From: Brachybacterium sp. Z12
Lineage (GTDB): Bacteria; Actinomycetota; Actinomycetes; Actinomycetales; Dermabacteraceae
DNA: 64,000 bases
NCBI RefSeq assembly: GCF_014400405.1
Contig: NZ_CP060496.1
Coordinates: forward strand, 2,294,001-2,358,000
Reading direction: 5' to 3'
Shown one piece after another: positions 43,025 to 53,261 of this stretch. The translations under genes were made by a program, and so were the position numbers. Under the pieces are notes generated by a model. That model made no database searches. It saw only the letters and a program-made list of their open reading frames with translations, and had not been told where the DNA came from. Positions within the stretch are counted from its first letter, which is position 1. Every line of letters begins with the position of its first letter.

Positions 43025-44129
43025 GCCCCTGCCTTCGCCACCGTGTTCACGGCCGCCACGATGCGCTCGCGGTCCAGCTCCGTGATGCTCGGATGCACCG
43101 GCAGCGACAGCACCTCACGCGCCAGCATCTCCGTCACCGGCAGATCCACCTCGGTACGGAACGTCTCCAGGCGGTGCACCGGGGTCGGGTAGTACACCCC
43201 GCAGCCCACCTGATGCTCCTCCCGCAGCGCGGTCGCGAAGGCATCCCGCTCCGACGCCGTCGCGCCCTCGATCCGGACCGTGTACTGGTGATAGACGTGC
43301 GAGGCACCCTCACGCACCACCGGCGTCACCACACCCTGCAGATTCGCATCGAAGAACGCCGCGTTCTCCTGCCGCGTCGCCGTCCAGGCCGGGAGCTTGC
43401 CCAGCTGGACCCGGCCGATCGCGGCATGGATGTCGGTCATGCGGTTGTTGAAGCCGGCGACCTCGTTCGCGTACTGCTTCTCCATCCCCTGGTTCCGCAG
43501 CAGCCGCACCTGACGCGCCGTCTCGGCCGTGGCGCACGAGACCATGCCACCCTCGCCCGAGGTCATGTTCTTCGTCGGATACAGCGAATACATCGCCCCA
43601 TCACCGAAGGTTCCCACCTGAGCGCCCTGCCACGTCGCACCATGCGCCTGCGCCGCGTCCTCGAACACCCACAGCCCGTGCTTCTTCGCAATCGCGAGCA
43701 GCTGATCCATCGGCGCCGGATGCCCGTACAGGTGCACCGGCTGGATCCCCACCGTCCGCTCCGTGATCGCAGCCTCGACCGCCGCGGGATCTACCGTGAA
43801 CGTCTCGGGATCCACATCGACGAACACCGGGACACCGCCCGAGACCGCCACCGTGTTCGCGGTCGCCGCGAACGTGAACGACGGCACGATCACCTCATCA
43901 CCCGGCTTCAGACCCAGCGCCAGCATCCCCAGATGCTGACCCGAGGTCCCCGAGTTCACGGCCACCACTTCACGGCCACCTGCCAGCGCCGCGGAGAACT
44001 CCTGCTCGAACGCCGCCACCTCCGGCCCCTGCGCCACCATGCCCGAGGCCAGCACGCGATCCACTGCGTCCCGCTCCTCCTGGCCGATGATCGGCTTGGC
44101 CGGGGGATCATCGTGAGTTCGCTGTTCAT
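43021..44129 (-). CDS. DegT/DnrJ/EryC1 aminotransferase, WbpE-like (apparent frameshift at start)
   Basis: This PLP-dependent sugar aminotransferase of about 369 residues has AVNSGTSGQHLGMLALGLKP, VIVPSFTFAATANTVAVSG, EDAAQAHGATWQGAQVGTFG and the PLP lysine in SLYPTKNMTSGEGG. The C-terminal VGCGVYYPTPVHRLETF is also typical. Together with its neighbours it would aminate C3 of the 3-keto uronic acid. The true start is MNSELTMIP at 44129, out of frame by one missing base in the run 44102-44106. Uncorrected, the frame runs back into the acetyltransferase and looks like a fusion, which I reject. Confidence 0.87.
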
Positions 44130-44811
44130 GCGGAAGGTCCATCCTGTCCATCGGGATCGGTGAGGGTGGCCGGGCGCGGTGCGTCGGCCAATGGTGAGGA
44201 GGCGAGCAGCAGTCCGCCGGTGGAGTCGTCGGGGATGTACCACTCACCGGTGAGGGGGCACACCCAGGAGTCGGTGCCGTCGGAGGCGGGGACGAGCTTC
44301 TCCCCGAGCGTCCCACCCAGCCCAAGCGCTTGGCTGGCACTCCGGCCACCAGAGCGTGCGGGGGGACGTCCTTGACCACGGTGGCGCCGGCGGCGACCAT
44401 CGCCCAGGCCCCGATCGTGACCGGGGCGACACAGACGGCGCGGGCACCGATCGAGGCGCCGGTCTCGCAGGTCACGCCTACGGGCGCCCAGTCGGAAGCG
44501 GACTTCGGAGTGAGGTCGGGGTTGACCGCACGCGGGAAATGGTCGTTGGTGAACACAGCTGCTGGGCCGACGAAGACCCCGTCGGCGAGCTTCGCGGGCT
44601 CATACACCAGCGCGTAGTTCTGCACCTTGCAGCCGTTGCCCAGCTGCACGCCGGAGCCGATGTAGGCGCCACGTCCGATCACGCAATCGGTGCCGAGCCG
44701 TGCGCCTTCGCGCACCTGGGCGAGATGCCAGACGGAGCTGCCGTCACCGATGGTCGCGTCGTCCGAGATGTCGGCCCCCGGGGCGACCCGGTAGGCAGGG
44801 GTATTGCTCAT
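44126..44811 (-). CDS. Hexapeptide-repeat N-acetyltransferase, WbpD/WlbB-like (apparent frameshift)
   Basis: The protein (about 229 residues) has left-handed beta-helix repeats: ATIGDGSSVWHLAQVREGAR, GRGAYIGSGVQLGNGCKVQN, YALVYEPAKLADGVFVGPAA and FTNDHFPRAVNPDL. The VFVGP...VFTND segment is characteristic of WbpD/WlbB, which acetylate the 3-amino group of UDP-GlcNAc3NA. One missing base near 44300 shifts to a frame that continues LVPASDGTDSWVCPLTGEWY and ends GQDGPSA, overlapping the aminotransferase start. It is the first gene of the operon running to 35452. Confidence 0.82.
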
Positions 44812-44924
44812 GGAGCAGACGATACCGCGAGTGCCTGCCGCTGCTCGGGAGGAGCCGTCTGCGACCCCGCCCGATGGGAGATCGTGCACACGGTCCTCAC
44901 CACCTGTTCATCATTCGACCCGCG

Positions 44925-45443
44925 TCACCGCTCTTCCCGCAGCTTCTCTCCCTTGGCGAGTGCGATCTCCCGCAGCTCGGCCTGGAACGCGACCATCCGC
45001 TCGCGGAGGCGCTCCGCTTCTTCGTCGCCGCCGGCGGCGAGGATCCGTGCGGCGAGCAGGCCTGCGTTGCGCGCCCCGCCGATGGAGACGGTCGCCACCG
45101 GCACTCCGGCGGGCATCTGCACGATGGAGAGCAGCGAGTCCATGCCGTCGAGGTGCTTGAGCGGCACCGGCACCCCGATCACGGGCAGCGGCGTGAGAGA
45201 GGCGAGCATGCCGGGCAGGTGTGCGGCGCCGCCGGCTCCAGCGATCACGACGCGCAGGCCGCGGTGGGCGGCGGTGCGGCCCCAGGTGACCATGTCCTCC
45301 GGCATGCGGTGCGCGGAGATGACCTCGACGGAGGCGGCGAGCCCGAATTCGGCGAGGGCTTCTTCCGCGGCCTTCATCACCGGATAGTCGGAGTCCGACC
45401 CCATCACGATGCCCACCAGGGGGCGGGCGGCGTTCTCGGTCAT
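44925..45443 (-). CDS. purE: N5-carboxyaminoimidazole ribonucleotide mutase
   Basis: PurE rearranges N5-CAIR to CAIR in purine synthesis. The 172-residue protein has [56 protein letters not shown] and the [10 protein letters not shown] segment, covering the active-site Ser, Asp and His. The start ATG overlaps the purK stop. The frame is intact and length is normal. Confidence 0.96.
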   Translation of the reverse strand: MTENAARPLVGIVMGSDSDYPVMKAAEEALAEFGLAASVEVISAHRMPEDMVTWGRTAAHRGLRVVIAGAGGAAHLPGMLASLTPLPVIGVPVPLKHLDGMDSLLSIVQMPAGVPVATVSIGGARNAGLLAARILAAGGDEEAERLRERMVAFQAELREIALAKGEKLREER

Positions 45444-46661
45444 CGGGTTCCTCCGGGGTCGTGGGGGCGGCGTGCTGCGGCCCGTCGATGATCAGGCGTT
45501 CGGCGCGGTGCGCGCGCTCGAGCAGGTCGTCCGCGTCCTCACCGATGAGGGTGACGTGCCCGATCTTGCGGCCCGGGCGCACGGACTTGCCGTAGAGGTG
45601 GATCTTCAGCGCGGGATCGGCGGCGAGCGCGGCGTGGGCACCGGGTGCAAGGTCCTCCGTGGCGCCGCCCAGCAGGTTGACCATCACCGATACGGGCGCG
45701 ATCGGGGTGGTGGCACCGAGCGGGAGGTCCGCGACCGCGCGCAGGTGCTGCTCGAACTGGCCGGTGACAGCCCCGTCCATGGACCAGTGCCCGGTGTTGT
45801 GAGGGCGCATGGCGAGCTCGTTGACGAGCACCTCGCCGTCTGCGGTCTCGAACAGCTCGACGGCGAGCATCCCGGTGACGCCGAGGTCCTCCGCGATCGC
45901 GAGGGCGAGGGCCTGGATCCGGCGCTGCTCCTCCGCGTCGAGTCCGGGGGCGGGAGCGACCACCTCGTAGCAGACTCCGTCCTTCTGCACGGACTGCACG
46001 ACGGGGTAGGCGGCAGCCTCTCCCCGGGCCGCCGTGCGACCTGGGCGGACAGCTCGCGGGCGAAGGGAACGAGCTCCTCGGCGAGCAGTTCGCCGTGCTG
46101 CGTGAGCCAATCCTCGGCCTGGTCGGCGCGCTCGATGATCCGCACCCCGTGGGCGTCGTACCCGCCGCGCGGGGTCTTGACCACGATCCGGTCACCGGCC
46201 TCGTCGAGCGCGGCGACGAGATCGGCTGGGGAGCCGATCCGCCACCAGCGGGGGCAGGGGTGGCCGAGTGCTGTGAGCCGCTCTCGCATGACGAGCTTGT
46301 CCTGAGCATGCACGAGGGCGGCCGGGCCCGGCCGGACCGCTGCGAGACCGTCCGCCTCGATCCCCTCGAGGATCTGTGTGGGCACGTGCTCGTGGTCGAA
46401 GGTGATCACGTCGACCTCGGCGGCGAGCGCGCGTACCGACAGCTCGTCGTCGTGCCTACCGAGCCGTACCCGGGAGGCGACGTCGGCTGCGCTCTCGGCC
46501 GGGTCCGTGGCGAGCACGGGGGTGGTCAGTCCGAGCTCGATCGCGGGCCCGAGCATCATGCGGGCCAGCTGTCCGGCTCCGACGATGCCGATGCTTCGCG
46601 CTCCGGTGGGAGCCGCGTCAGCGGGGGTGGACTGCTTGGCGCGGGGCGGGGTCTTCGACAC
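45440..46661 (-). CDS. purK: 5-(carboxyamino)imidazole ribonucleotide synthase (two apparent frameshifts)
   Basis: PurK makes N5-CAIR from AIR, bicarbonate and ATP, supplying PurE. The ATP-grasp protein of about 407 residues begins [20 protein letters not shown], has [35 protein letters not shown] and, after a break, [20 protein letters not shown] and [18 protein letters not shown]. Adding one G to the run 46022-46025 restores [13 protein letters not shown], and one more at 45463-45467 gives the end [10 protein letters not shown] overlapping purE. Without the second correction the frame would run over most of purE. Confidence 0.93.
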
Positions 46662-46679
46662 GGCGGTCAGTGTACGAGG

Positions 46680-48141
46680 TCAGGTGCGCGGCCGCGTCCG
46701 GCGCCGGACCACGGACCCCTGCGGCAGAGAGTCGAAGTCGTCCGCGCCGTGCCGGGCCCGCTGCCCCTCGCCCGTCGACATGTCGGCCCGTGCGGCCCGC
46801 GAGGCCCTGGCGAAGCGTCCGCCCCGGCCCTCTTTCGAGGGGCGGGCCCCCTGCCGGTGCCCACCTCGTCGTAGCCCTCCCCGTCGCCGCCGTCGCCGGG
46901 GGCGGAGATGAGGAACACCCCGAAGGTGGTGGGGTTCTCGGTGAGCAGCTCGAGCCGCCCGCCGTCATCTTCGACCAGGGTCCGGGCGAGGGCGAGGCCC
47001 ACCCCGGTGCCGCTCGAGCTCCGTCCGGAGACGGCGCGCTCGAAGATGCTGGAGCCGAGCTCGGGGTCGATGCCGCCGCCCTCGTCGGAGACCTCGACCA
47101 CGGTGGAGTGGTCGTTGCGGCGCACCTTGAGCGTGGTGCGGCCGGCGCCATGAGCCAGGGCGTTCTCGACGAGCGTCGCGATGACCTGGGTGAGCGGACC
47201 TGTCGATCCCCATACCGCTGCGCTGCGCGGGACCTGCACTCGCAGCTCCCGGTGGGCACGGCGATATGCGGGGACCACTCCTCGCTCTGCTGGGTCAGCA
47301 CGCTGCGCAGTTCGACGACGCCGGGCGTGCGCCGCTGGGAGGAGCGTGGGGCGTTGATGAGGTCGTGGACGACCTCGGTGAGCCTGTCGATCTGCTCGAG
47401 GGAGATGCGCGCCTCCTCACGGATCCATTCCTCGGAGCTGGTGGCGAGGATCTCGTCCAGGCGCATCGACAGCGCTGTCAGGGGCGTGCGCAGCTGATGG
47501 GAGGCGTCGGAGGCGAGGCGGCTCTCCGCCTCGAGCCGTTCGTTGAGCATCGCGCCGGAGCGTGCGAGCTCCTCGGCGACGTCATCGATCTCGGCGATTC
47601 CTGAAGGGTGCCAGGGTCCGCGCGAGCGGCCGGCGCCCATCTCCTCGGCGCGACGGCTGAGCCGGGCCAGCGGCATCGAGATGCGCTGAGCCTGCCACAG
47701 CGCGACGGACACTCCGATGGACAGGGCCGCGAGGCCCGCCACCGTGATCAGCACCCATGCGCTCGCAGTGTGCGCGCGCACGTCGGACTGCGGAACGAGG
47801 ACGGTGATCGACTGCCCGGAGGCTCCAGTCGTGCTCAACTTTTCAGGATTTCGACCGGCCGGCTCGCCAGCCTCGTACACCTCTCCCTCGTACGTGACGA
47901 CGATGGAGAGGTTCAGGCTCGTCTGTTCGTCGACTCGGCGCTGCAAGAGCGCTTCATCGAGCTCCAGACCTTCCTGAAGCCTTGCCTCGGTATCAACCCT
48001 GACCTGGTCGAGAATGACACTCGTCTGGTTGCTCAGCGTCTGTCCATTGAGGTTCAGCCATGAGACTCCGAGCGGGATGCCGAGCATCAGCACGACGAGC
48101 GTGACCGTGATGATGGTGGCCTGCAGCACGCGCTGCCGCAC
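46680..48141 (-). CDS. Sensor histidine kinase (two apparent frameshifts)
   Basis: The protein of about 488 residues has an N-terminal helix (ATIITVTLVVLMLGIPLGVS), an outside sensor segment, a second helix (WVLITVAGLAALSIGVSVAL), a HAMP-like linker, the H-box ASDASHQLRTPLTALSMRLD and an ATPase domain with ATLVENALAHGAGRT and DEGGGIDPELG, SGTGVGLALARTLVEDDGG. Breaks lie near 47275 and 46860; the corrected end is SVVRRRTRPRT at 46680. The response regulator gene lies 3 bases upstream on the same strand, so they form a pair. The signal sensed is unknown. Confidence 0.87.
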
Positions 48142-48144
48142 CGG

Positions 48145-48848
48145 TCAGCTCTCCGTGCCGGTCTCGAAGCGGAAGCCCACTCCCCTCACCGTGGTGATCC
48201 GGCGGGGGTCTGTGGCGTCGTCGCCGAGCTTGCGGCGCAACCACGAGACGTGCATGTCCAGGGTCTTGGTGGAGCCCCACCACTCGGCGCCCCACACCTC
48301 CCGCATGAGGTCGTCGCGAGTGACGACGCTGCCAGACTCGCGCACCAGCACGGTCAGCAGGTCGTACTCCTTGGCGGAGAGGCTCAGCTCCTCGCCGTCG
48401 GCGTAGGCGCGGCGGGCGGAGACATCCAGCATCACTCCGTTGACGTCATAGCTGTCCCCGGATTCCTCCATCGCCTGCGAGCGCCGCATGAGGGCGCGGA
48501 TGCGGGCCTGCAGCTCCCCGAGGCGGAAGGGCTTGGTGACATAGTCGTCGGCGCCGGCGTCCAGGCCGACTACTGCGTCGACCTCGTCGGCCCGAGCCGT
48601 GAGGATCAGGATCGGGCATTCGAGCCCGCCCTTGCGCAGCCGCCGAGCGACCTCGAGGCCGTCGAGATCGGGCAGGCCGAGGTCGAGGATGACCAGGTCG
48701 ATCGACTCGGGTCCCGCAGCGATCGCGAGCGCGTCCATCCCCGTGACGCGCGGGTCACGGTGTAGCCCTCCCGGTCCAGTGCGCGGGAGAGAGGTTCAGC
48801 GATGGCCGAGTCGTCCTCGACGAGTAGCAGTCGTGTCACGCGATCCAT
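48145..48848 (-). CDS. OmpR-family response regulator (apparent frameshift)
   Basis: The regulator of about 235 residues has a receiver domain starting TRLLLVEDDSAIAEPLSRAL, the phosphoacceptor in LVILDLGLPDLDG and the conserved Lys in DDYVTKPFRLGELQAR. The C-terminal winged helix shows LSAKEYDLLTVLVRESGSVV and LDMHVSWLRRKLGDDATDPR. One base missing from the run 48739-48742 breaks the frame inside the receiver domain. The neighbouring histidine kinase is its likely partner. Confidence 0.9.
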
Positions 48849-48967
48849 CTTACGACGATGCCTCCAGGAATCGCCCGGTCCGGGGTGGGCCGGGCATTCC
48901 TCCATCATCACAGCTCCGCAGCGGCTCCGGCGACCACGGGCCGCGCCGGGCGTCTTTCCGCAGCTGC

Positions 48968-50169
48968 TCACAGGCCGAGGTCGAGCCGTGAGGAACGGTC
49001 GCGCCGCATCTCCTGGACATGCACGCCGCCGATCCCGTGGAGCTCGACCTCCTCACTGTCGCTGAGGGAGAACCCGCCGGGCAGGGCCTGCGAGATCGCG
49101 GAGGCGGTGTCCGCATCGACCACCACGGCACCGGGCCGCGCCACGGATTCCATCCGCGCGGCGAGGTTGACGGTGGGCCCGAACACGTCTCCGTAACGGG
49201 AGAACATCGAACCCCATGCCAGACCCACGCGCACCGGCGGCAGGTCAGGTGATTCTGTGATCATCTCGGCGAGGCTCACCGCGATCTGGGCGCCGTCCTC
49301 GGGCGTGTCGGCGAGGAACATGATCTCGTCGCCGACCGTCTTGACCACCCGGCCGCCGCCCACGGAGATGATGTCGCGGCTGACGGACTCGAAGCGGCCG
49401 ACCATGTCGGCCAGCTCGGCCCCAGGGAGGTCCTGTGCGAGGCGGGTGAACTGGACCAGGTCTGCGAAGCCGACGGCCCGCTGCAGCGGGAACAGCTCAT
49501 CGGTGTCCCGGTGCAGCACCTCGCTGCCGGCCCGCGCAGCGTAGGCGGCGAGCTGCCGACGGAATGTGTACATGACCTGGGACTCGAAGATCTCGAGCAG
49601 TTCAGGGACGGAGTCGAGCATCTGCTGGCGGGCCTGGGCGTCGTCGAGCCCGTCGGCATGTTTCGCCTCGTCGACCAGCGCCTCGGTGATCCACATCGCC
49701 AGACGGCCCATATGGAAGCCCAGACCGCGGGAGATGCTCGCGAAGGCACGCTCGGTGATGACCCCTCCTCGACGATCGCTGCCAGGTCGCCGATCGCGTA
49801 GGCGTCCTCCTCGGTGAAGACCACCGTGTCCTCGTCCACCGGGGTGAAGCCCAGCGAGCGCCAGTACACGGAGGTGAGCCGCTCCGGGATGTCCTGCTGA
49901 TCGGCGAGATCACGGCGGGAGTACTTCCGCGGCCCCTGCAGCAGCACCTTCTCGAGCGCACCGACGCTGCGGCGCACCGCGGCGAAGCGCTTGTTCAGGT
50001 CGAGGATCTCCTGCTCGTCCAGGGAGATCTGCCCCTCCGAGGCCTCCGAGAGGTCCGGCAGCTCCGCGGTCTCCACGGGGACGGCCTCCTGCGGCGCGGG
50101 CTGGTCCCGGGAGGGTGTGACCCCTTCCCGGTCCGCGGCGCGCTCCAGGTCTTCCATGCCTCCGGTCAC
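48968..50169 (-). CDS. Class III adenylate/guanylate cyclase (apparent frameshift)
   Basis: The protein of about 400 residues has an N-terminal helical regulatory region (DLADQQDIPERLTSVYWRSL, DEDTVVFTEEDAYAIGDLAA) and a C-terminal class III catalytic domain. The latter shows GFADLVQFTRLAQDLPG (metal-binding Asp), VVKTVGDEIMFLADTPED (second Asp) and GPTVNLAARMESVARPGAVV (transition-state Asn and Arg). The N-terminal part resembles the regulatory domain of Rv1264-like cyclases, which respond to pH; that is inference. One missing base near 49765 breaks the frame. The GTG at 50169 overlaps the birA stop, and a GGAG sits upstream. Confidence 0.86.
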
Positions 50170-51119
50170 GTGACGTGCTCCTCCTGCTCGATGTCCTCCA
50201 CCTCGTCGGCTGTGGCGTGGGCGGGTGCCTCCGGCCGCAGGTGCCTCACGTCGCCGACATCCACGGCCGCCTGGCCGCCTCCCGCGAGGTCGACGACCAG
50301 CCTGCCGTGCCCGTCGATCGCTCGCGAGACGCCGGACCATGAACGAGGATGCGCTCCCCGTCGCTCTGTTCCCCGAGGGGATCGACCCGCACCCTACGCC
50401 CAAGTGTGAGGCAGGTCATAGTGTAACGGTCATGGGTGCCCGCGGAGACACCGTCTCCGCCCGCGGACTCGAGGCGGGCGAGCTCACCCGCGAGGATCGT
50501 GGCCAGCACAGTCTCGAGCCGTTCCCTGAGCCGCTCGTCGGGCAGTCCCCCGGCCGCCTCGGGCGACAGCCCGCCCCTCCCCGCGCAGCCAGGCCGCTCC
50601 GGGGACGACAGAGCCATCGGACTGCCTCACGGGCCCACGCAGGTTCAGCCCGATGCCGACCAGCACGACGTCCGCTCCCCGACCCTCGACCAGGATGCCG
50701 CCGAGCTTGCGCCCATCGTGGGTATGGAGATCGTTGGGCCATTTGAGACCGATCTGGTCGCCGGCCCGGAGCCCCAGCTCCTGGGAGAGCGTCGAGACCG
50801 TCGCGAGACCCGCGGTCAGCGGGATCCAGCCTCGGTCTGCCGGGTCCAGGCCGGTGCGGTGAGCATAGGTGAAGGAGAGGCTCGCTCCCGCGGGGCTGGC
50901 GAAGGCGCGTCCCAGCCGGCCGCGGCCGGACGTCTGGCGACGGGCCGTCAGCACGAAGGGGAGCGGCTGCCCCTCCCGCAGTCGGAGCGTCGCCTCGTCC
51001 TGTGTGGACGTCACGGTGCCGAGCCGGAGGAGGGGCAGCTCCGCCCCGTCCGTATGCTCCGCTCCCGGATGCTCCGCCTTGATGGTGTGGGGACCCGGCG
51101 GATCGACCGTGCTCTCCAT
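50166..51119 (-). CDS. birA: Biotin--[acetyl-CoA-carboxylase] ligase (two apparent frameshifts)
   Basis: BirA attaches biotin to the carrier domain of acyl-CoA carboxylase. The protein of about 317 residues has TARRQTSGRGRLGRAFASPA (the GRGRxGR biotinyl-AMP loop), IGLKWPNDLHTHDGRKLGGI and VLVGIGLNLRGPV. No N-terminal DNA-binding domain is present, so it should not act as a repressor. Breaks lie near 50600 (extra base or two missing) and 50340 (one missing). The corrected C-terminal domain includes AIDGHGRLVVDLAGGGQA. It is divergent from accD, its probable pathway partner. Confidence 0.9.
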
Positions 51120-51225
51120 GCCTCTCCCCGTCCTGCCCCGTGGGCCGTGCGCCGATGTTCCCGATCTGTGGCGGTCGCGCGCGCCGTCCACGGACGAGGG
51201 CGACCGCCGTCGGACCTGCGTAGCG

Positions 51226-51284
51226 TAGTATCCCGGTGTTCATCCGCCGGATCATTACGCGGCCTCGCAGGCCGCAGCAGGAGG
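51226..51284 (+). promoter_or_regulatory. accD promoter and leader hairpin
   Basis: TAGTAT (51226-51231) is a good -10 element. The leader that would follow holds a perfect 7-bp hairpin, GCGGCCT-CGC-AGGCCGC (51259-51275), directly before the ribosome-binding site AGGAGG (51279-51284) and the GTG at 51289. Confidence 0.5.
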
Positions 51285-51288
51285 CTCC

Positions 51289-52877
51289 GTGACCGACGCC
51301 CCGCGGCCGCTCACCACCGCCCAGCGACTCGAGGACCTGCGCGAGCGTGACGCCGCCGCGGTCTCCGCAGCCGATGAGCTGGCGGTCCAGAAGCAGCACG
51401 CCCGGGGAAGAAGACGGCCCGGGAACGGATCACGGATCTGCTGGACGACGGCTCCTTCGTCGAGACCGATCGCTTCGTGCGCCATCAGGCCCGCAGCTTC
51501 GGCATCGATCGCAAGCGCCCCGACGGTGACGGCATCGTCACCGGCTACGGCACGATCGACGGCCGCCAGGTGTGCGTGTACTCCCAGGACTTCACCGTCT
51601 TCGGCGGTTCCCTCGGCGAGGCCCACGGTCGCAAGATCCAGAAGATCCAGGACCTCGCGCTGAGCACGGGGGTGCCGATCATCGGGATCCTCGACGGCGG
51701 CGGGGCCCGCATCCAGGAGGGTGTGGCCTCGCTCGCCATGTTCGCCGGGATCTTCAAGCGCAACACCCGCGCCTCCGGCGTCATCCCCCAGATCTCCCTG
51801 ATCATGGGTCCGGCCGCGGGCGGGGCCGTCTACTCCCCGGCGCTGACCGACATCATCGTCATGGTCGAGAAGACCTCGCACATGTTCATCACCGGCCCCG
51901 ACGTGATCCGGACCGTCACCGGCGAGGACGTCGGCTTCGAGGAGCTGGGCGGTGCCCGCACCCACTCCACCCGCTCCGGGGTCGCCCATTACATGGCACC
52001 CGATGAGGCCGAGGCCATCGAGTACGTCAAGGATCTGCTGAGCTACCTGCCGTCGAACACGCTGAGCCCGGCTCCCTCGTTCCCGGTGCCGCTCGAGGAG
52101 GACCACACCCCGGCGGACACCGCCCTGGACACCCTGGTCCCGGACTCGCCCAACCAGCCCTACGACATGCTCACGGTGCTGCGGGCGGTGCTCGACGACG
52201 AGGAATTCCTCGAGGTCCAGCCGCTGTTCGCCCAGAACATCATGGTGGGCTTCGGCCGTGTCGAGGGGTACAGCGTGGGCATCATCGCCAACCAGCCCTC
52301 GCACCTGGCAGGCACCCTGGACATCGACGCCTCCGAGAAGGCTGCGCGCTTCGTGCGCCTGTGCGATGCGAACAACATCCCGGTGCTGACCTTCGTGGAC
52401 GTGCCCGGCTTCCTCCCCGGCACCGACCAGGAGTACGGCGGCATCATCCGCCGCGGCGCGAAGCTGCTGTACGCATACGCCGAGGCGACGGTCCCGCTGA
52501 TCACCGTGATCACCCGCAAGGCCTACGGCGGTGCCTACATCGTGATGGGCTCCAAGGAGCTCGGCGCGGACATCAATCTCGCCTGGCCCACCGCCCAGAT
52601 CGCGGTGATGGGCTCCCAGGGCGCGGTGAACATCCTCCACCGCAGCGACCTGCGTCAGGTCGCTGAGCAGGGCGGGGACGTCGAGGCCGCACGGAAGCAG
52701 CACGAGGCCGCGTACGAGGAGCAGTTCGCCACCCCGTACACCGCCGCCGAGCGCGGCTGGATCGACGGCGTGATCCGCCCCGCAGACACGCGGCTGGAGG
52801 TCGCCCGGGCCCTGCGCGCCCTGCGCACCAAGCGCGACACCCTGCCCACCAAGAAGCACGGGAACATCCCGCTGTGA
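51289..52877 (+). CDS. accD: Acyl-CoA carboxylase beta subunit (carboxyltransferase; apparent frameshift)
   Basis: This carboxyltransferase of about 530 residues transfers CO2 from biotin to acetyl- or propionyl-CoA. It has [59 protein letters not shown] and, in the second half, [20 protein letters not shown] and [16 protein letters not shown], both oxyanion-hole regions. One G missing from the run 51404-51407 separates the first 40 codons from [17 protein letters not shown]. The start GTG has AGGAGG upstream. The epsilon subunit gene overlaps the stop. Confidence 0.95.
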
Positions 52878-53167
52878 GCGCGGCAGCCGGTCCGGCACGG
52901 AACAGCACCGCCGAGGCCGAGGCGGTCCTGCGGCCCTCTGACGTGCGTCTGGTGAAGGGGCATCTGCGCGATGAGGAGCTCGCCGCGATTGCGGTGGTCG
53001 TCTCCGCCATGAGCGTCACCAGCCGCCTCGAGGCGGATGAGCGTCTTCTCGCCGAAGGCCTCGCCGCCGGAGCGGGTGCGTGGAGCGATCCCGTGCACTG
53101 CCATCCTCGTGCGCACGGCCTGCGCGGCCTGCCCTCTGCAGCCGCCTGGCAGTTCTCCGACCGCTGA
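52874..53167 (+). CDS. accE: Acyl-CoA carboxylase epsilon subunit
   Basis: This 97-residue protein fits the small epsilon subunit that stabilises actinobacterial acyl-CoA carboxylases. The core [20 protein letters not shown] is the recognisable family segment. The GTG start overlaps the accD stop (GTGA), so subunit synthesis is coupled. The C-terminal part is variable, as usual for the family. Confidence 0.85.
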   Translation: MSAAAGPARNSTAEAEAVLRPSDVRLVKGHLRDEELAAIAVVVSAMSVTSRLEADERLLAEGLAAGAGAWSDPVHCHPRAHGLRGLPSAAAWQFSDR

Positions 53168-53248
53168 CCCGGGCCCCTCTGCAGGGAAGTGCTCCCGGCG
53201 CTGACCGTGACGAATGATCCGCCGCTGCCAGCGGAGCATCGCCGCCCG

Positions 53249-53261
53249 TAGACTCGCCGTC
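53249..53261 (+). promoter_or_regulatory. -10 element TAGACT, leaderless start
   Basis: TAGACT at 53249-53254 ends 7 bases before the ATG of the DUF885 gene at 53262. No Shine-Dalgarno sequence is present, which suggests a leaderless mRNA. Confidence 0.6.

Noticed and set aside
22233-44811. Recent mobile island carrying the polysaccharide genes
   Set aside because: No integrase, transposase, tRNA target or flanking repeat was seen. Base composition was not computed, so older transfer stays open.
43021-44889. A 622-residue frame joining the acetyltransferase and the aminotransferase
   Set aside because: The true acetyltransferase end (GQDGPSA) and aminotransferase start (MNSELTMIP) are visible in other frames and overlap normally; two missing bases create the false fusion.
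51255-52898. Minus-strand frame of 547 residues opposite accD
   Set aside because: It is antisense to a well-supported carboxyltransferase and has the composition of a codon-bias shadow.
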